NCBI RefSeq assembly: GCF_037860755.1
Contig: NZ_JBBEOI010000001.1
Location: 62,001-126,000, forward strand
DNA length: 64,000 nt
Origin: Aquipuribacter hungaricus
Lineage (GTDB): Bacteria > Actinomycetota > Actinomycetes > Actinomycetales > JBBAYJ01
Reading direction: 5' to 3'
The notes under the pieces were generated by a model. It saw only the letters and a program-made list of their open reading frames with translations. It was not told where the DNA came from and made no database searches. Positions 23,400 through 29,824 of this stretch are shown here, piece by piece. How positions within the stretch are numbered: position 1 is the first letter of the stretch; the number at the start of each line of letters is the position of its first letter. A program made the translations under genes and the position numbers.

Positions 23400-24612
23400 C
23401 CGCGACCTCAAGCGGCTCATCGACGACGGCTACGACGTCGAGATTCGTGACGGGCACCTGCTCATCCACGGCGTGCCCTATGTGACCTCCACCATGGAGG
23501 TCGCGCTGGGCACGCTCGTGAGCACCCTCGACCTTGCCGGCGACGTCACAGTCACCCCGGGCACCCACGTCGCGATGTGGATCGGTGAGCACCCCTGCCA
23601 CGCCGACGGGACCGTCCTGCACGAGATTGCGCACGCGCCCGCGCCGGCCAGCGCGTCGCTGCAGATGCAGTGGAGCTTCTCCAGCAAGCCCGTCGGCAGC
23701 AGCGGCTACGCCAACTACCACGAGAAGATGACCACCTACATCGCGATGATCAGCGCCCCCGCGCTGGCCGTCTACCCGACCGTCACCGCCCGCACATACC
23801 CGGTGCAGCGGCCGGTCGGCGACCCGGCACCGTTCCTGTTCGAGGACACCTCCTCAGCCCGCGCCGGTCTCGGCGCGGTCACCGACAAGATCCGCGGGAT
23901 GAAGATCGCCATCGTCGGGCTGGGCGGCACCGGCAGCTGGGTCCTCGACCTTGTCGCCCGCTGTCCGGTCGGGGAGATCCACCTGTTCGACGACGACCGC
24001 TTCCTGCAGCACAACACGTTCCGCTCACCCGGCCCGACCTCGGTCGAGGAGCTGACCGGCGGCCCGTTCAAGGTCGACATCTACGCGAAGCGGTGGGCGG
24101 TCATGCGCACCGGCGTCATCGCGCACCCCGAGCGTCTCGGCCCGCAGCACACCAAGCTGCTCGCGCAAATGGACTTCGTGTTCGTCTGCGTCGACACCGG
24201 CGCCTCCCGACGCGGGGTCGTCGAGCTCCTCGAGCGGGTCGGGTGCGACTTCATCGACACCGGCATGGGGCTGCTGCTGGACGAGGACCGCGCCCAGGTT
24301 CTCGGGCAGGTCCGCACCACGCTCAGCACCGCCACCACCCGCGAGCAGGCCCGTCAGCACCTGCCGCTGACGGGCAGCCTCGCCGACGACATCTACGACC
24401 AGAACATCCAGACCAGCGAGATGAACGCGCTCAACGCCGTCGAAGCCGTGACCCGGTGGAAGAAGGCGGTCGGCTTCTACACGGACCTCGAGTGTGAGGG
24501 CAGCGCGACGTACGTCATCGACGGCAACCACATCGTCAACACCCCGGTCCGCCTCACGGACGCTGCGGCCGATGCGGGCGAGGGCGAGTCCCTGTTGGAC
24601 GGTGCGGCGTGA
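23374..24612 (+). CDS. E1-like ThiF adenylyltransferase with N-terminal DUF6791-like domain
   Basis: Start taken at TTG 23374 inside the Ubl gene, giving 412 residues; the upstream frame overlaps the Ubl too far to be real. Residues 10-145 resemble the domain found on ThiF proteins of multiubiquitin operons (DUF6791-like), including GEHPCHADGTVLHEIAH at 71-87. Residues 175-380 are the E1/ThiF fold: IAIVGLGGTGSWV (179-191), FDDDRFLQHNTFR with N214 and R217, VCVDTGASRR (271-280). No CxxC zinc site is present. Cys291 or Cys373 could carry a thioester; Cys75 is another candidate. It would adenylate the Ubl C-terminus. Overlaps the last gene by GTGA. Confidence 0.8.
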   Translation: MSPRPTSRSRDLKRLIDDGYDVEIRDGHLLIHGVPYVTSTMEVALGTLVSTLDLAGDVTVTPGTHVAMWIGEHPCHADGTVLHEIAHAPAPASASLQMQWSFSSKPVGSSGYANYHEKMTTYIAMISAPALAVYPTVTARTYPVQRPVGDPAPFLFEDTSSARAGLGAVTDKIRGMKIAIVGLGGTGSWVLDLVARCPVGEIHLFDDDRFLQHNTFRSPGPTSVEELTGGPFKVDIYAKRWAVMRTGVIAHPERLGPQHTKLLAQMDFVFVCVDTGASRRGVVELLERVGCDFIDTGMGLLLDEDRAQVLGQVRTTLSTATTREQARQHLPLTGSLADDIYDQNIQTSEMNALNAVEAVTRWKKAVGFYTDLECEGSATYVIDGNHIVNTPVRLTDAAADAGEGESLLDGAA

Positions 24613-25022
24613 TCGCGCAGATCCGGCCCGTCCTCGTCACCACGGTCCCGGCGCAGCCCGAACCGGGCGTGCTTTACGTCTCGGTCGAATACGCCACCAC
24701 GCTGCACCTGTGCGCCTGCGGCTGCGGCCACGAGGTCGTCCTCGGCATCTCCCCGCACGACTGGACCTTGAATTGGGACGGCGAGACCGTGAGCCTGGAC
24801 CACTCCGTCGGGAACTGGAGCTTCCCGTGCCAGTCGCACTACTGCATCCGCCGCAACCGGATCGTCCGGGCGGGCCCGTGGACCGACGAGCAGATCACCC
24901 GCGGGCGAGCCCGCGACGCCGCCTTCCGGCGCGGGAACCCCACACCAGCCGTGCCCGACGTGCCGTCCGCCCCCAGCGGCAGCTGGCTGTTGCGCTGGCT
25001 GCGCCGGCTCCCGCACCGCTGA
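24609..25022 (+). CDS. DUF6527-like small protein, last gene of the ubiquitin-like operon
   Basis: A 137-residue protein starting at GTG 24609. It has a Cys/His set CACGCGHEVV, then SLDHSVGNWSFPCQSHYCIRRNRIVRAGPW, the conserved pattern of DUF6527 proteins, which occur beside E1 and multiubiquitin genes. The paired Cys/His residues suggest one bound zinc. The biochemical role is not established to my knowledge. Overlap with the E1 stop and the strong hairpin 33 bases after its stop mark it as the operon's end. Confidence 0.75.
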   Translation: MIAQIRPVLVTTVPAQPEPGVLYVSVEYATTLHLCACGCGHEVVLGISPHDWTLNWDGETVSLDHSVGNWSFPCQSHYCIRRNRIVRAGPWTDEQITRGRARDAAFRRGNPTPAVPDVPSAPSGSWLLRWLRRLPHR

Positions 25023-25054
25023 CACCTGCAACGGGCCGCCCTTAAGGGCAGCGG

Positions 25055-25085
25055 AGGCTCCTCGCCGTAGCGCGGCGAGGAGCCT
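25055..25085 (+). terminator. Strong hairpin terminator after the ubiquitin-like operon
   Basis: A perfect 13-bp stem, AGGCTCCTCGCCG / CGGCGAGGAGCCT, with a 5-base loop TAGCG. It sits 33 bases past the stop of the DUF6527-like gene. There is no U-tract, which is usual for actinobacterial terminators. It insulates the module from the sequence downstream. Confidence 0.8.
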
Positions 25086-25525
25086 CACGCATCGTGAGTG
25101 CCCGGGCACGGAGGAGCACACGGGGCACGGTCGCGTGGGATGCGGGCCGGCGCTGGGGTGCCCGTCTGCAGTCCTCAGACACTTGCCGCACCGCTTGTTG
25201 AGTAGACCGGGACTGCTGTGTCAACGACGGCCGAAATTGAAGGGACTGCTGCACGGAAAGGTGACACCTGACCTCTGACGCTCACGGCGCCTGCCACCCG
25301 CTGATCGGCACAGCTCCGTCCCGGACTGCCCCCTGCAGAGACGGGCCTTGCGGGTCTCAGCCGACAAGCAGAGGCAGATGGGACCCCTTGTCTCCTGCGC
25401 CCGAACCAACTGCAGGACTGCTCCCCGCGGCGCGGACCAGTCGACGGGTCCACAGGCTTCCCGGTCGCCAGCGCACGCTGCACATCGCCCCGACGGCGAC
25501 CACCGTCGTCGTCGTGGTGCGTACG

Positions 25526-25677
25526 CCTGTGGATAACGGCTAGCCGTGCGTTGACGACTCCACCGCGCGGCGGCAGAGTCGTCTTCAGCGGAGGGCGTGG
25601 GATTCGAACCCACGGAACGTTTTGGTTGAACGTTCAACGGTTTTCAAGACCGTCCGCTGTACCGGCTGTGACCTGCG
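25526..25677 (-). repeat. att-like repeat 3: 3' part of tRNA-Ser(UGA) with flanks
   Basis: Minus-strand bases 25653-25589 encode the anticodon stem/loop ACGGT-CTTGAAA-ACCGT, the variable arm (GTTGAACGTTCAAC), the T arm and acceptor GCCCTCC-G. The 5' half is replaced by CAGCCGGTACAGCGG. CCTGTGGATAACGG starts 64 bases left of the acceptor strand, with a perfect DnaA-box consensus (25528-25536), followed by CGTTGACGACTCCAC shared with repeat 1. It closes the 7-kb ubiquitin-like module opened by repeat 2. Confidence 0.8.
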
Positions 25678-26080
25678 ACCTTAATGGGTGGATTGACGTC
25701 CAAGGGCACTGCACGGGCACCGCCAATCTGGTGACAACCGCCGTCAGCCAGTGAGGGCCGAACAAGGACGGGCACGTGTGCGCCCGCCGTGCCGGAGGGC
25801 AGCACAGGCGCGACGCCGGCCGAGGGCGAGGCTTCAAGGTGAATCGCGCCCAGGTGAGGAGCCCGTCTCAGGGTGGTCCGGCGGACGGGCGATCTGGCAG
25901 GACGCGATCGTGGTTGGCGACGGCCAAGTCCCTGCTGGCCGGCCTTCGAGTACCGGTGGTCATCCGGGGCGGCCGCGCCCGCGCCGGGAAGGTATTGCTC
26001 GACGCGCGGACCTCCGCGCGGCTGGGCTGCTTGGGCGCGCCCACGCGCCTCTTGGATCGCGTCGCACAAGCGGGGGACGG
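25678..26080. other. Gene-free stretch right of att-like repeat 3
   Basis: Starts with GGGCACTGCACGGGCACC (25705-25722), like the arm motifs near repeats 1 and 4. Several long frames run through because of GC bias, but none shows a known domain or a convincing start. It may contain the decayed remains of a gene. Confidence 0.35.
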
Positions 26081-26248
26081 CTACCCAGCGCGGCCGCGCA
26101 GCAGAGCCCAGACCGCGCACCGGCGACAGATGAACACTCCGGGCGTGCTGCCCAGCTCGGCCACCCGACGGCGTGGCAGCGTCCGCCCGCAACAGCCGCA
26201 CGAGACGTGAGCCGCCGTGGGCACGACCGGGTTAGGTCGTCCCGTCAT
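26081..26248 (-). CDS. Small zinc-finger protein, mercury-cluster associated
   Basis: A 55-residue protein starting at ATG 26248, which overlaps the previous stop (ATGA). It has CGCCGRTLPRRRVAEL, then TPGVFICRRCAVWALLR: two Cys pairs forming one zinc site. Coupling to the thioredoxin-like gene and position beside MerR suggest a metal-response role. I do not know a characterised member. Confidence 0.6.
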   Translation of the reverse strand: MTGRPNPVVPTAAHVSCGCCGRTLPRRRVAELGSTPGVFICRRCAVWALLRGRAG

Positions 26249-26544
26249 CGCATGGCCGCGACCAGCTGCTCGACCGTCGGCGCGCCGAGCAGCCCGTCCG
26301 GGGTCTGGAAGAGCCTGCACGCGAGGCCCACGGGCGCAGCCGCGTCGGCGAAGGGGTCCTCCCCGTCGACCAGGATGGTGGGGGACCCCCGGAACCGCAG
26401 ACGCTGAGCGTCCTCCGGCGTGATCACGCGCTCGGCACGGAGGTCCGACACCGGCCGGCCGGCCCTACGCATCGCTTCGTGCAGGCGGTCCTCGGCCTCC
26501 TGCCAGTTCGGGCAGCCGTCGAAGTACAGCAGCGTCACGGTCAT
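26245..26544 (-). CDS. Thioredoxin-fold protein of the mercury cluster
   Basis: A 99-residue protein: VTLLYFDGCPNWQEAEDRL is the thioredoxin-like start with one Cys in the CxxW position, then FRGSPTILVDGEDPF with the cis-Pro loop. Relatives are found in actinobacterial mercury operons, sometimes annotated as alkylmercury-lyase-associated. It lacks the second active-site Cys of a disulfide reductase, so it may bind rather than reduce. Start at the second ATG (26544); the first (26553) adds three residues. Divergent from the gene at 26678. Confidence 0.7.
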   Translation of the reverse strand: MTVTLLYFDGCPNWQEAEDRLHEAMRRAGRPVSDLRAERVITPEDAQRLRFRGSPTILVDGEDPFADAAAPVGLACRLFQTPDGLLGAPTVEQLVAAMR

Positions 26545-26642
26545 GGACGGCATCGTGCACGGCGCGCCTGCCCCGCGCAGCGCGCTGCGGTGAGTGCTCG
26601 TGATGGTCGTCGCGCCTGTGGCTCCGTCATCTCGAGGGCTTG

Positions 26643-26661
26643 CATCCGGTACCCAGGTACC
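26643..26661. promoter_or_regulatory. Candidate MerR-controlled promoter/operator
   Basis: GCATCC-GGTACC-CA-GGTACC lies 17-35 bases before the ATG at 26678. The two GGTACC palindromes, separated by two bases, form an extended inverted repeat, and TTGCAT (26640-26645) upstream resembles a -35. This is the type of site a MerR regulator holds between -35 and -10. It could serve both the rightward merR operon and the leftward pair. Inference from symmetry. Confidence 0.45.
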
Positions 26662-26677
26662 GCCTTACCGTCGTGCC

Positions 26678-27025
26678 ATGACAGAGACAGCCCCGGTCGA
26701 TTGGGTCCCCGCCGAGTGCTCGCTGCCGACGCAGCAGCACCCCCTGCGGGTGGCCGAGCTCGACGAGCTCCTCTCGCACGCCACGGCGCTCGACCGGGTA
26801 GGACCGACCGTCCTCACGGTGCGGCTCGACGCCGCCCCCGGGACGGAGGAGCTGGTCCGTGACCTCGTGCGGCGCGAGACGGGCTGCTGCTCGTTCTTCA
26901 CCTTCTCCCTGGACCGCGTCGAGCCCGCCACGCTCCTCCTGACCGTCTCGGTCCCCCCGACCCAAGTCCAGGTGCTCGACGGGATCGCGGCCCGGGCGGG
27001 CCAGCTGCCCAGGACGACGGCATGA
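26678..27025 (+). CDS. Conserved mercury-cluster protein of unknown function
   Basis: A 115-residue protein with DWVPAECSLPTQQHPLRVAELDEL at its start and VRRETGCCSFFTFSL in the second half. One Cys near the start plus a CC pair suggest thiol metal binding. Proteins of this kind occur directly upstream of merR in actinobacteria. It overlaps merR by ATGA. The function is not known; a cytosolic mercury-binding or carrier role is a guess from the cysteines and context. Confidence 0.65.
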   Translation: MTETAPVDWVPAECSLPTQQHPLRVAELDELLSHATALDRVGPTVLTVRLDAAPGTEELVRDLVRRETGCCSFFTFSLDRVEPATLLLTVSVPPTQVQVLDGIAARAGQLPRTTA

Positions 27026-27456
27026 GCGCCGCGGGCCTGCGCACGGGGCAGGTCGCCGACGCGGCCGGCGTCAACGTGCAGACGCTGCGGTACTACGAAC
27101 GACGAGGGCTGCTGCAGGAGCCCGACCGGACGCTGGGCGGGCACCGGGTCTACCCGCCCGAGGCGGTCACGGCGCTGCGGGTGATCAAGGCTGCGCAGCG
27201 GCTGGGGTTCACCCTCGACGAGGTCGCGGAGCTGCTGGAGGTCGGTCGGCGCCGCGGGCGTGACCGCGGGCTCCAGGCGAGGGCGCAGGAGAAGCTGGTG
27301 GAGGTCGAGCAGCGCATCACCGACCTCGTCACCATCCGGGAGACCCTGCTCGCCACGGTGGCGGCGGGCTGCGACGACCTCCACGAGTGCGCCGGTCGGG
27401 AGTGCTGCCCCATCCCGTTCGTCCCGCTCGCCGACGTGCAGGCGGGACTCCGGTGA
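27022..27456 (+). CDS. MerR-family mercury-type regulator
   Basis: A 144-residue MerR protein. HTH: RTGQVADAAGVNVQTLRYYERRGLL, then GGHRVYPPEAVTALRVI. The dimerisation helix follows and the C-terminal loop AGCDDLHECAGRECCPIPF supplies several cysteines, as in mercury-sensing MerR proteins (three Cys across the dimer). Both neighbours overlap by four bases. It likely controls this small operon in response to Hg(II) or a related soft metal. No mercuric reductase (merA) gene is found in the window. Confidence 0.85.
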   Translation: MSAAGLRTGQVADAAGVNVQTLRYYERRGLLQEPDRTLGGHRVYPPEAVTALRVIKAAQRLGFTLDEVAELLEVGRRRGRDRGLQARAQEKLVEVEQRITDLVTIRETLLATVAAGCDDLHECAGRECCPIPFVPLADVQAGLR

Positions 27457-27845
27457 CCGGCCAGGGACCCATCGGCGTCGACGGGGTCTCGGCGCCGGCG
27501 GACCGACCGGCGGAGCCGACCACGAGCCGACGGGACCGCCGCCTGGTCGGCGGCGCGGCAGCTGCGTGCGCGGTGTGCTGCGCCCCGCCCGTCCTGGGCC
27601 TGCTCGGCATCGCCGGCGGCGGCCTGGTGGCGACGGCAGCAACCCTGGCCTTCGCGGGCCTCGCCTTCGCGGTGGTCGTCGCCGCCCTGTCCGTGGTGGG
27701 CCTGCTGCTGCGCCGTCGCGCCCTGGTCAGGGCGTCGCACGTTCCACGCGTCGGCGCGGGCGCGGCCGCCGGCCGGGTCAGCGACCTCGGGATGCCCGAA
27801 CGACCGGGGCGGGGCGAGGACGGGCTTGGGGCCCGCTCTCGCTGA
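27453..27845 (+). CDS. MerT/MerF-like small membrane transport protein
   Basis: A 130-residue protein from GTG 27453. Two hydrophobic segments are visible: GGAAAACAVCCAPPVLGLLGIAGGGL, carrying a Cys pair in the first helix as in MerT/MerF, and AGLAFAVVVAALSVVGLLL. The N-terminal 35 residues and the C-terminal tail are polar. In mer systems such proteins bring Hg(II) in for reduction. Without a reductase here the role is uncertain, and it may work with genes elsewhere. Confidence 0.65.
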   Translation: MTGQGPIGVDGVSAPADRPAEPTTSRRDRRLVGGAAAACAVCCAPPVLGLLGIAGGGLVATAATLAFAGLAFAVVVAALSVVGLLLRRRALVRASHVPRVGAGAAAGRVSDLGMPERPGRGEDGLGARSR

Positions 27846-27872
27846 AGCGGCGAAGGGTCGGCGGCCGTCGGC

Positions 27873-28211
27873 TCAGGCGGCTCGGGGCGCGTACATGATG
27901 ACCGCGACGCCGGCCAGGCAGACCAGGGCGCCGGTCACGTCGTAGCGGTCGGGGCGGAAGCCGTCGGCGACCATGCCCCACACCAGCGACCCGGCGACGA
28001 ACACCCCTCCGTACGCGGCGAGGATGCGGCCGAAGTTCGCGTCCGGCTGGAGCGTGGCGACGAAGCCGTAGACCCCGAGAGCCAGCACGCCAGCCCCGAT
28101 CCACACCCAGCCCCGGTGCTCACGGACCCCCTGCCACACCAGCCAGGCGCCGCCGATCTCCGCGACGGCAGCGAGGGCGAACAGGAGCAGGGACCGGGCG
28201 ACGTCCGACAT
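27873..28211 (-). CDS. YnfA-family membrane protein
   Basis: A 112-residue protein with four hydrophobic helices: [20 protein letters not shown] at the start, the family's signature, then [40 protein letters not shown] with DRYD, and [19 protein letters not shown]. YnfA proteins belong to the small drug-resistance-like fold. Convergent with the MerT-like gene. Substrate unknown. Confidence 0.9.
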   Translation of the reverse strand: MSDVARSLLLFALAAVAEIGGAWLVWQGVREHRGWVWIGAGVLALGVYGFVATLQPDANFGRILAAYGGVFVAGSLVWGMVADGFRPDRYDVTGALVCLAGVAVIMYAPRAA

Positions 28212-28389
28212 CTCGTCAGGGTGTCAGGTCCTCCGCCAGGCGAGGCCTCACCCGGGAGCGGCTCTGACTGACTGTCCCCGAGGGCGACCGACCGACGGAG
28301 ACGAAGGCCGTCACGGGGCGAGAGAGGGGGGCGGTGAGGCCGGGCCGCCGACCGCCACGGCGCGCCGTGGGGTGGCGGCACCCATCAGC

Positions 28390-29199
28390 TCACCACCGCT
28401 CGACCGCCGCTCGACCGCGGTCGGCCGCCGGCGGCCCGGACGACACCGTGTTGACGGGTGTCTCGGTCCCGGCGCAGCACGCGGAGGTGCAGCCCGAGGA
28501 GCAGCCGCCCGAGTAGCCAGCATCGCTGTCGGCGCCGACGTCCTCCGGGGTCATGAGGGTGGGCAGCGGGGCGCAGCAGTTGTCCCCGCGCCAGGCCTCC
28601 ACACCCTCCTTGAGGGCCACCACGGCGATCACCAGGCCGGCGATCGGGTCGGCCCACGACCAGCCGAGCGTGGCGTTGAGGACGAGTCCGAGCAGCAGGA
28701 CCGCCGACAGGTAGGTGCACAGCAGCGTCTGGGTGCCGTCGGCGACCACCGAGCCCGACCCGAGCTGGCGACCTGTGCGGCGCTGGGCCCAGGACAGCAA
28801 CGGCATCACCAGCAGCGACGCCGCCGCCAGGACGATCCCCACGCGGGACGCCTCCACGTCCGCCTGCCCCAGGAGCGACCGCACTGACTCCACGCTCACG
28901 TAGGCGGCGAGCCCGAAGAAGGACACGGCGATCAGGCGCAGCGCCTGCCGCTCACGGGCCTGGGGGACCCTGTGGCGGAACTGCCAAAGGATCACCAGCC
29001 CGGAGAACACCTCGACGATCGAGTCCAACCCGAAACCGATCAGCGCGACCGACCCAGCAGCGGCGCCGGCGGTCAGGGCCACGACCGCCTCCACGGCGTT
29101 GTAGGTCACCGCCGCCCCGGCGATCAGCTGCGCACGTCGCCCCAGCAGCGATCGGCGCTCCGCCGTCAGCGTCTGTGGGACGACCTTGCGGCCGCTCAC
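28390..29199 (-). CDS. Cation transporter of the CDF/TMEM163-like type with Cys-rich tail
   Basis: A 269-residue membrane protein from GTG 29199, overlapping the ArsR stop. It has five to six helices with GFGLDSIVEVFSGLVILWQFRH (the metal-site D and E of helix 2), and WADPIAGLVIAVVALKEGVEAW with a D/E in helix 5. The soluble tail carries CC at GDNCCAPLP and a cluster GGCSSGCTSACCAGT: a soft-metal-binding element not found in zinc CDF proteins. Co-transcribed with a CmtR-like sensor, so Cd/Pb efflux is likely. Confidence 0.8.
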   Translation of the reverse strand: MSGRKVVPQTLTAERRSLLGRRAQLIAGAAVTYNAVEAVVALTAGAAAGSVALIGFGLDSIVEVFSGLVILWQFRHRVPQARERQALRLIAVSFFGLAAYVSVESVRSLLGQADVEASRVGIVLAAASLLVMPLLSWAQRRTGRQLGSGSVVADGTQTLLCTYLSAVLLLGLVLNATLGWSWADPIAGLVIAVVALKEGVEAWRGDNCCAPLPTLMTPEDVGADSDAGYSGGCSSGCTSACCAGTETPVNTVSSGPPAADRGRAAVERW

Positions 29200-29561
29200 G
29201 CGTCGGCCCCCGGCCCGTACGCCGGGCACAGCAGCACCCCGTCACCCGTGGCGTCGAGCACCTTCTCCGCCGCGGCGAACAGATCCATCAGTCCCACCTC
29301 GGCCAGCGAGTACAACGAGGCCCGACCGGCCGGGCGGGACGTGATCAGGCCGCAGTCCCGCAGGCACGCCAGGTGCCCCGACACAGTCGACTGCGCCAGC
29401 CCGAGGTGCTGCGTCAGCTCAACCACACGGTGCTCACCCAAGGCCAGGTGGCGGAGGATCGCCAAGCGCGTGGGGTCACCCAGTCCCCGGAACAGTGCCG
29501 CGGCGATGTCCAGTGTTTGCACCCCTTGCGCACCCTGGACGGGGCCATTCGGGATCGGCAT
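29196..29561 (-). CDS. ArsR/SmtB-family metal sensor, CmtR-like
   Basis: A 121-residue ArsR repressor. Winged HTH: LFRGLGDPTRLAILRHLALGEHRV, HLGLAQSTVSGHLACLRDCGLI. Two cysteines four residues apart in the recognition-helix region (ACLRDC) plus a third in LLCPAYG near the C-terminus match the ligand set of CmtR, which senses Cd(II)/Pb(II). It overlaps the cation transporter by GTGA and would repress both. An inverted repeat sits on its start codon. Confidence 0.8.
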   Translation of the reverse strand: MPIPNGPVQGAQGVQTLDIAAALFRGLGDPTRLAILRHLALGEHRVVELTQHLGLAQSTVSGHLACLRDCGLITSRPAGRASLYSLAEVGLMDLFAAAEKVLDATGDGVLLCPAYGPGADA

Positions 29562-29571
29562 CTACCGATGC
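29558..29571. promoter_or_regulatory. Inverted repeat over the ArsR start codon
   Basis: GCATC-TACC-GATGC, perfect arms with a four-base centre, covers the ATG of the ArsR gene and the bases just upstream. Autoregulation by operators close to the start is common in this family. Assigned on symmetry only. Confidence 0.4.
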
Positions 29572-29792
29572 TAGCGCGTGTAAGCGATGTGTCACGCATT
29601 CGTCGTCGGAAGGGGCCGCCGCACGAGCAGACGACTCCCCCCCCCCCGCGTTCGGCTGCGCGAGCGCGCTTGGCTTCGCGTCGGTCGTCGGCTCGGGCTC
29701 AATGCCAACCCGACCACGCCGCCCGCGCGGGGCGACGGCCGGCCGGCCCTCGGCCGGGCTTTCCAAGCGCCCCCTTCCGGGCTAAGGTGGCA

Positions 29793-29809
29793 ATACCCCC
29801 TAGGGGTAT
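29793..29809. promoter_or_regulatory. CsoR-type copper operator upstream of P-type ATPase
   Basis: ATACCCCCTAGGGGTAT is a near-perfect inverted repeat of the TACCCC-N-GGGGTA kind bound by CsoR-family copper repressors. It ends 15 bases before the ATPase ATG, with AAGGAGGAG between. A CsoR bound here would block transcription or initiation. No csoR gene is present in the window, so the regulator would act from elsewhere. Confidence 0.7.
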
Positions 29810-29824
29810 CAAGGAGGAGTTGTC

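Noticed and set aside
23574-23640. HEIAH in the E1-like protein as a zinc protease motif
   Set aside because: It fits HExxH formally, but no third ligand or peptidase fold context is seen and the region belongs to the DUF6791-like domain. Treated as coincidence.
29637-29647. Run of eleven C as a phase-variable switch
   Set aside because: It lies in the intergenic region and not in a reading frame or between promoter elements that could be recognised. Noted as a sequencing-risk site only.
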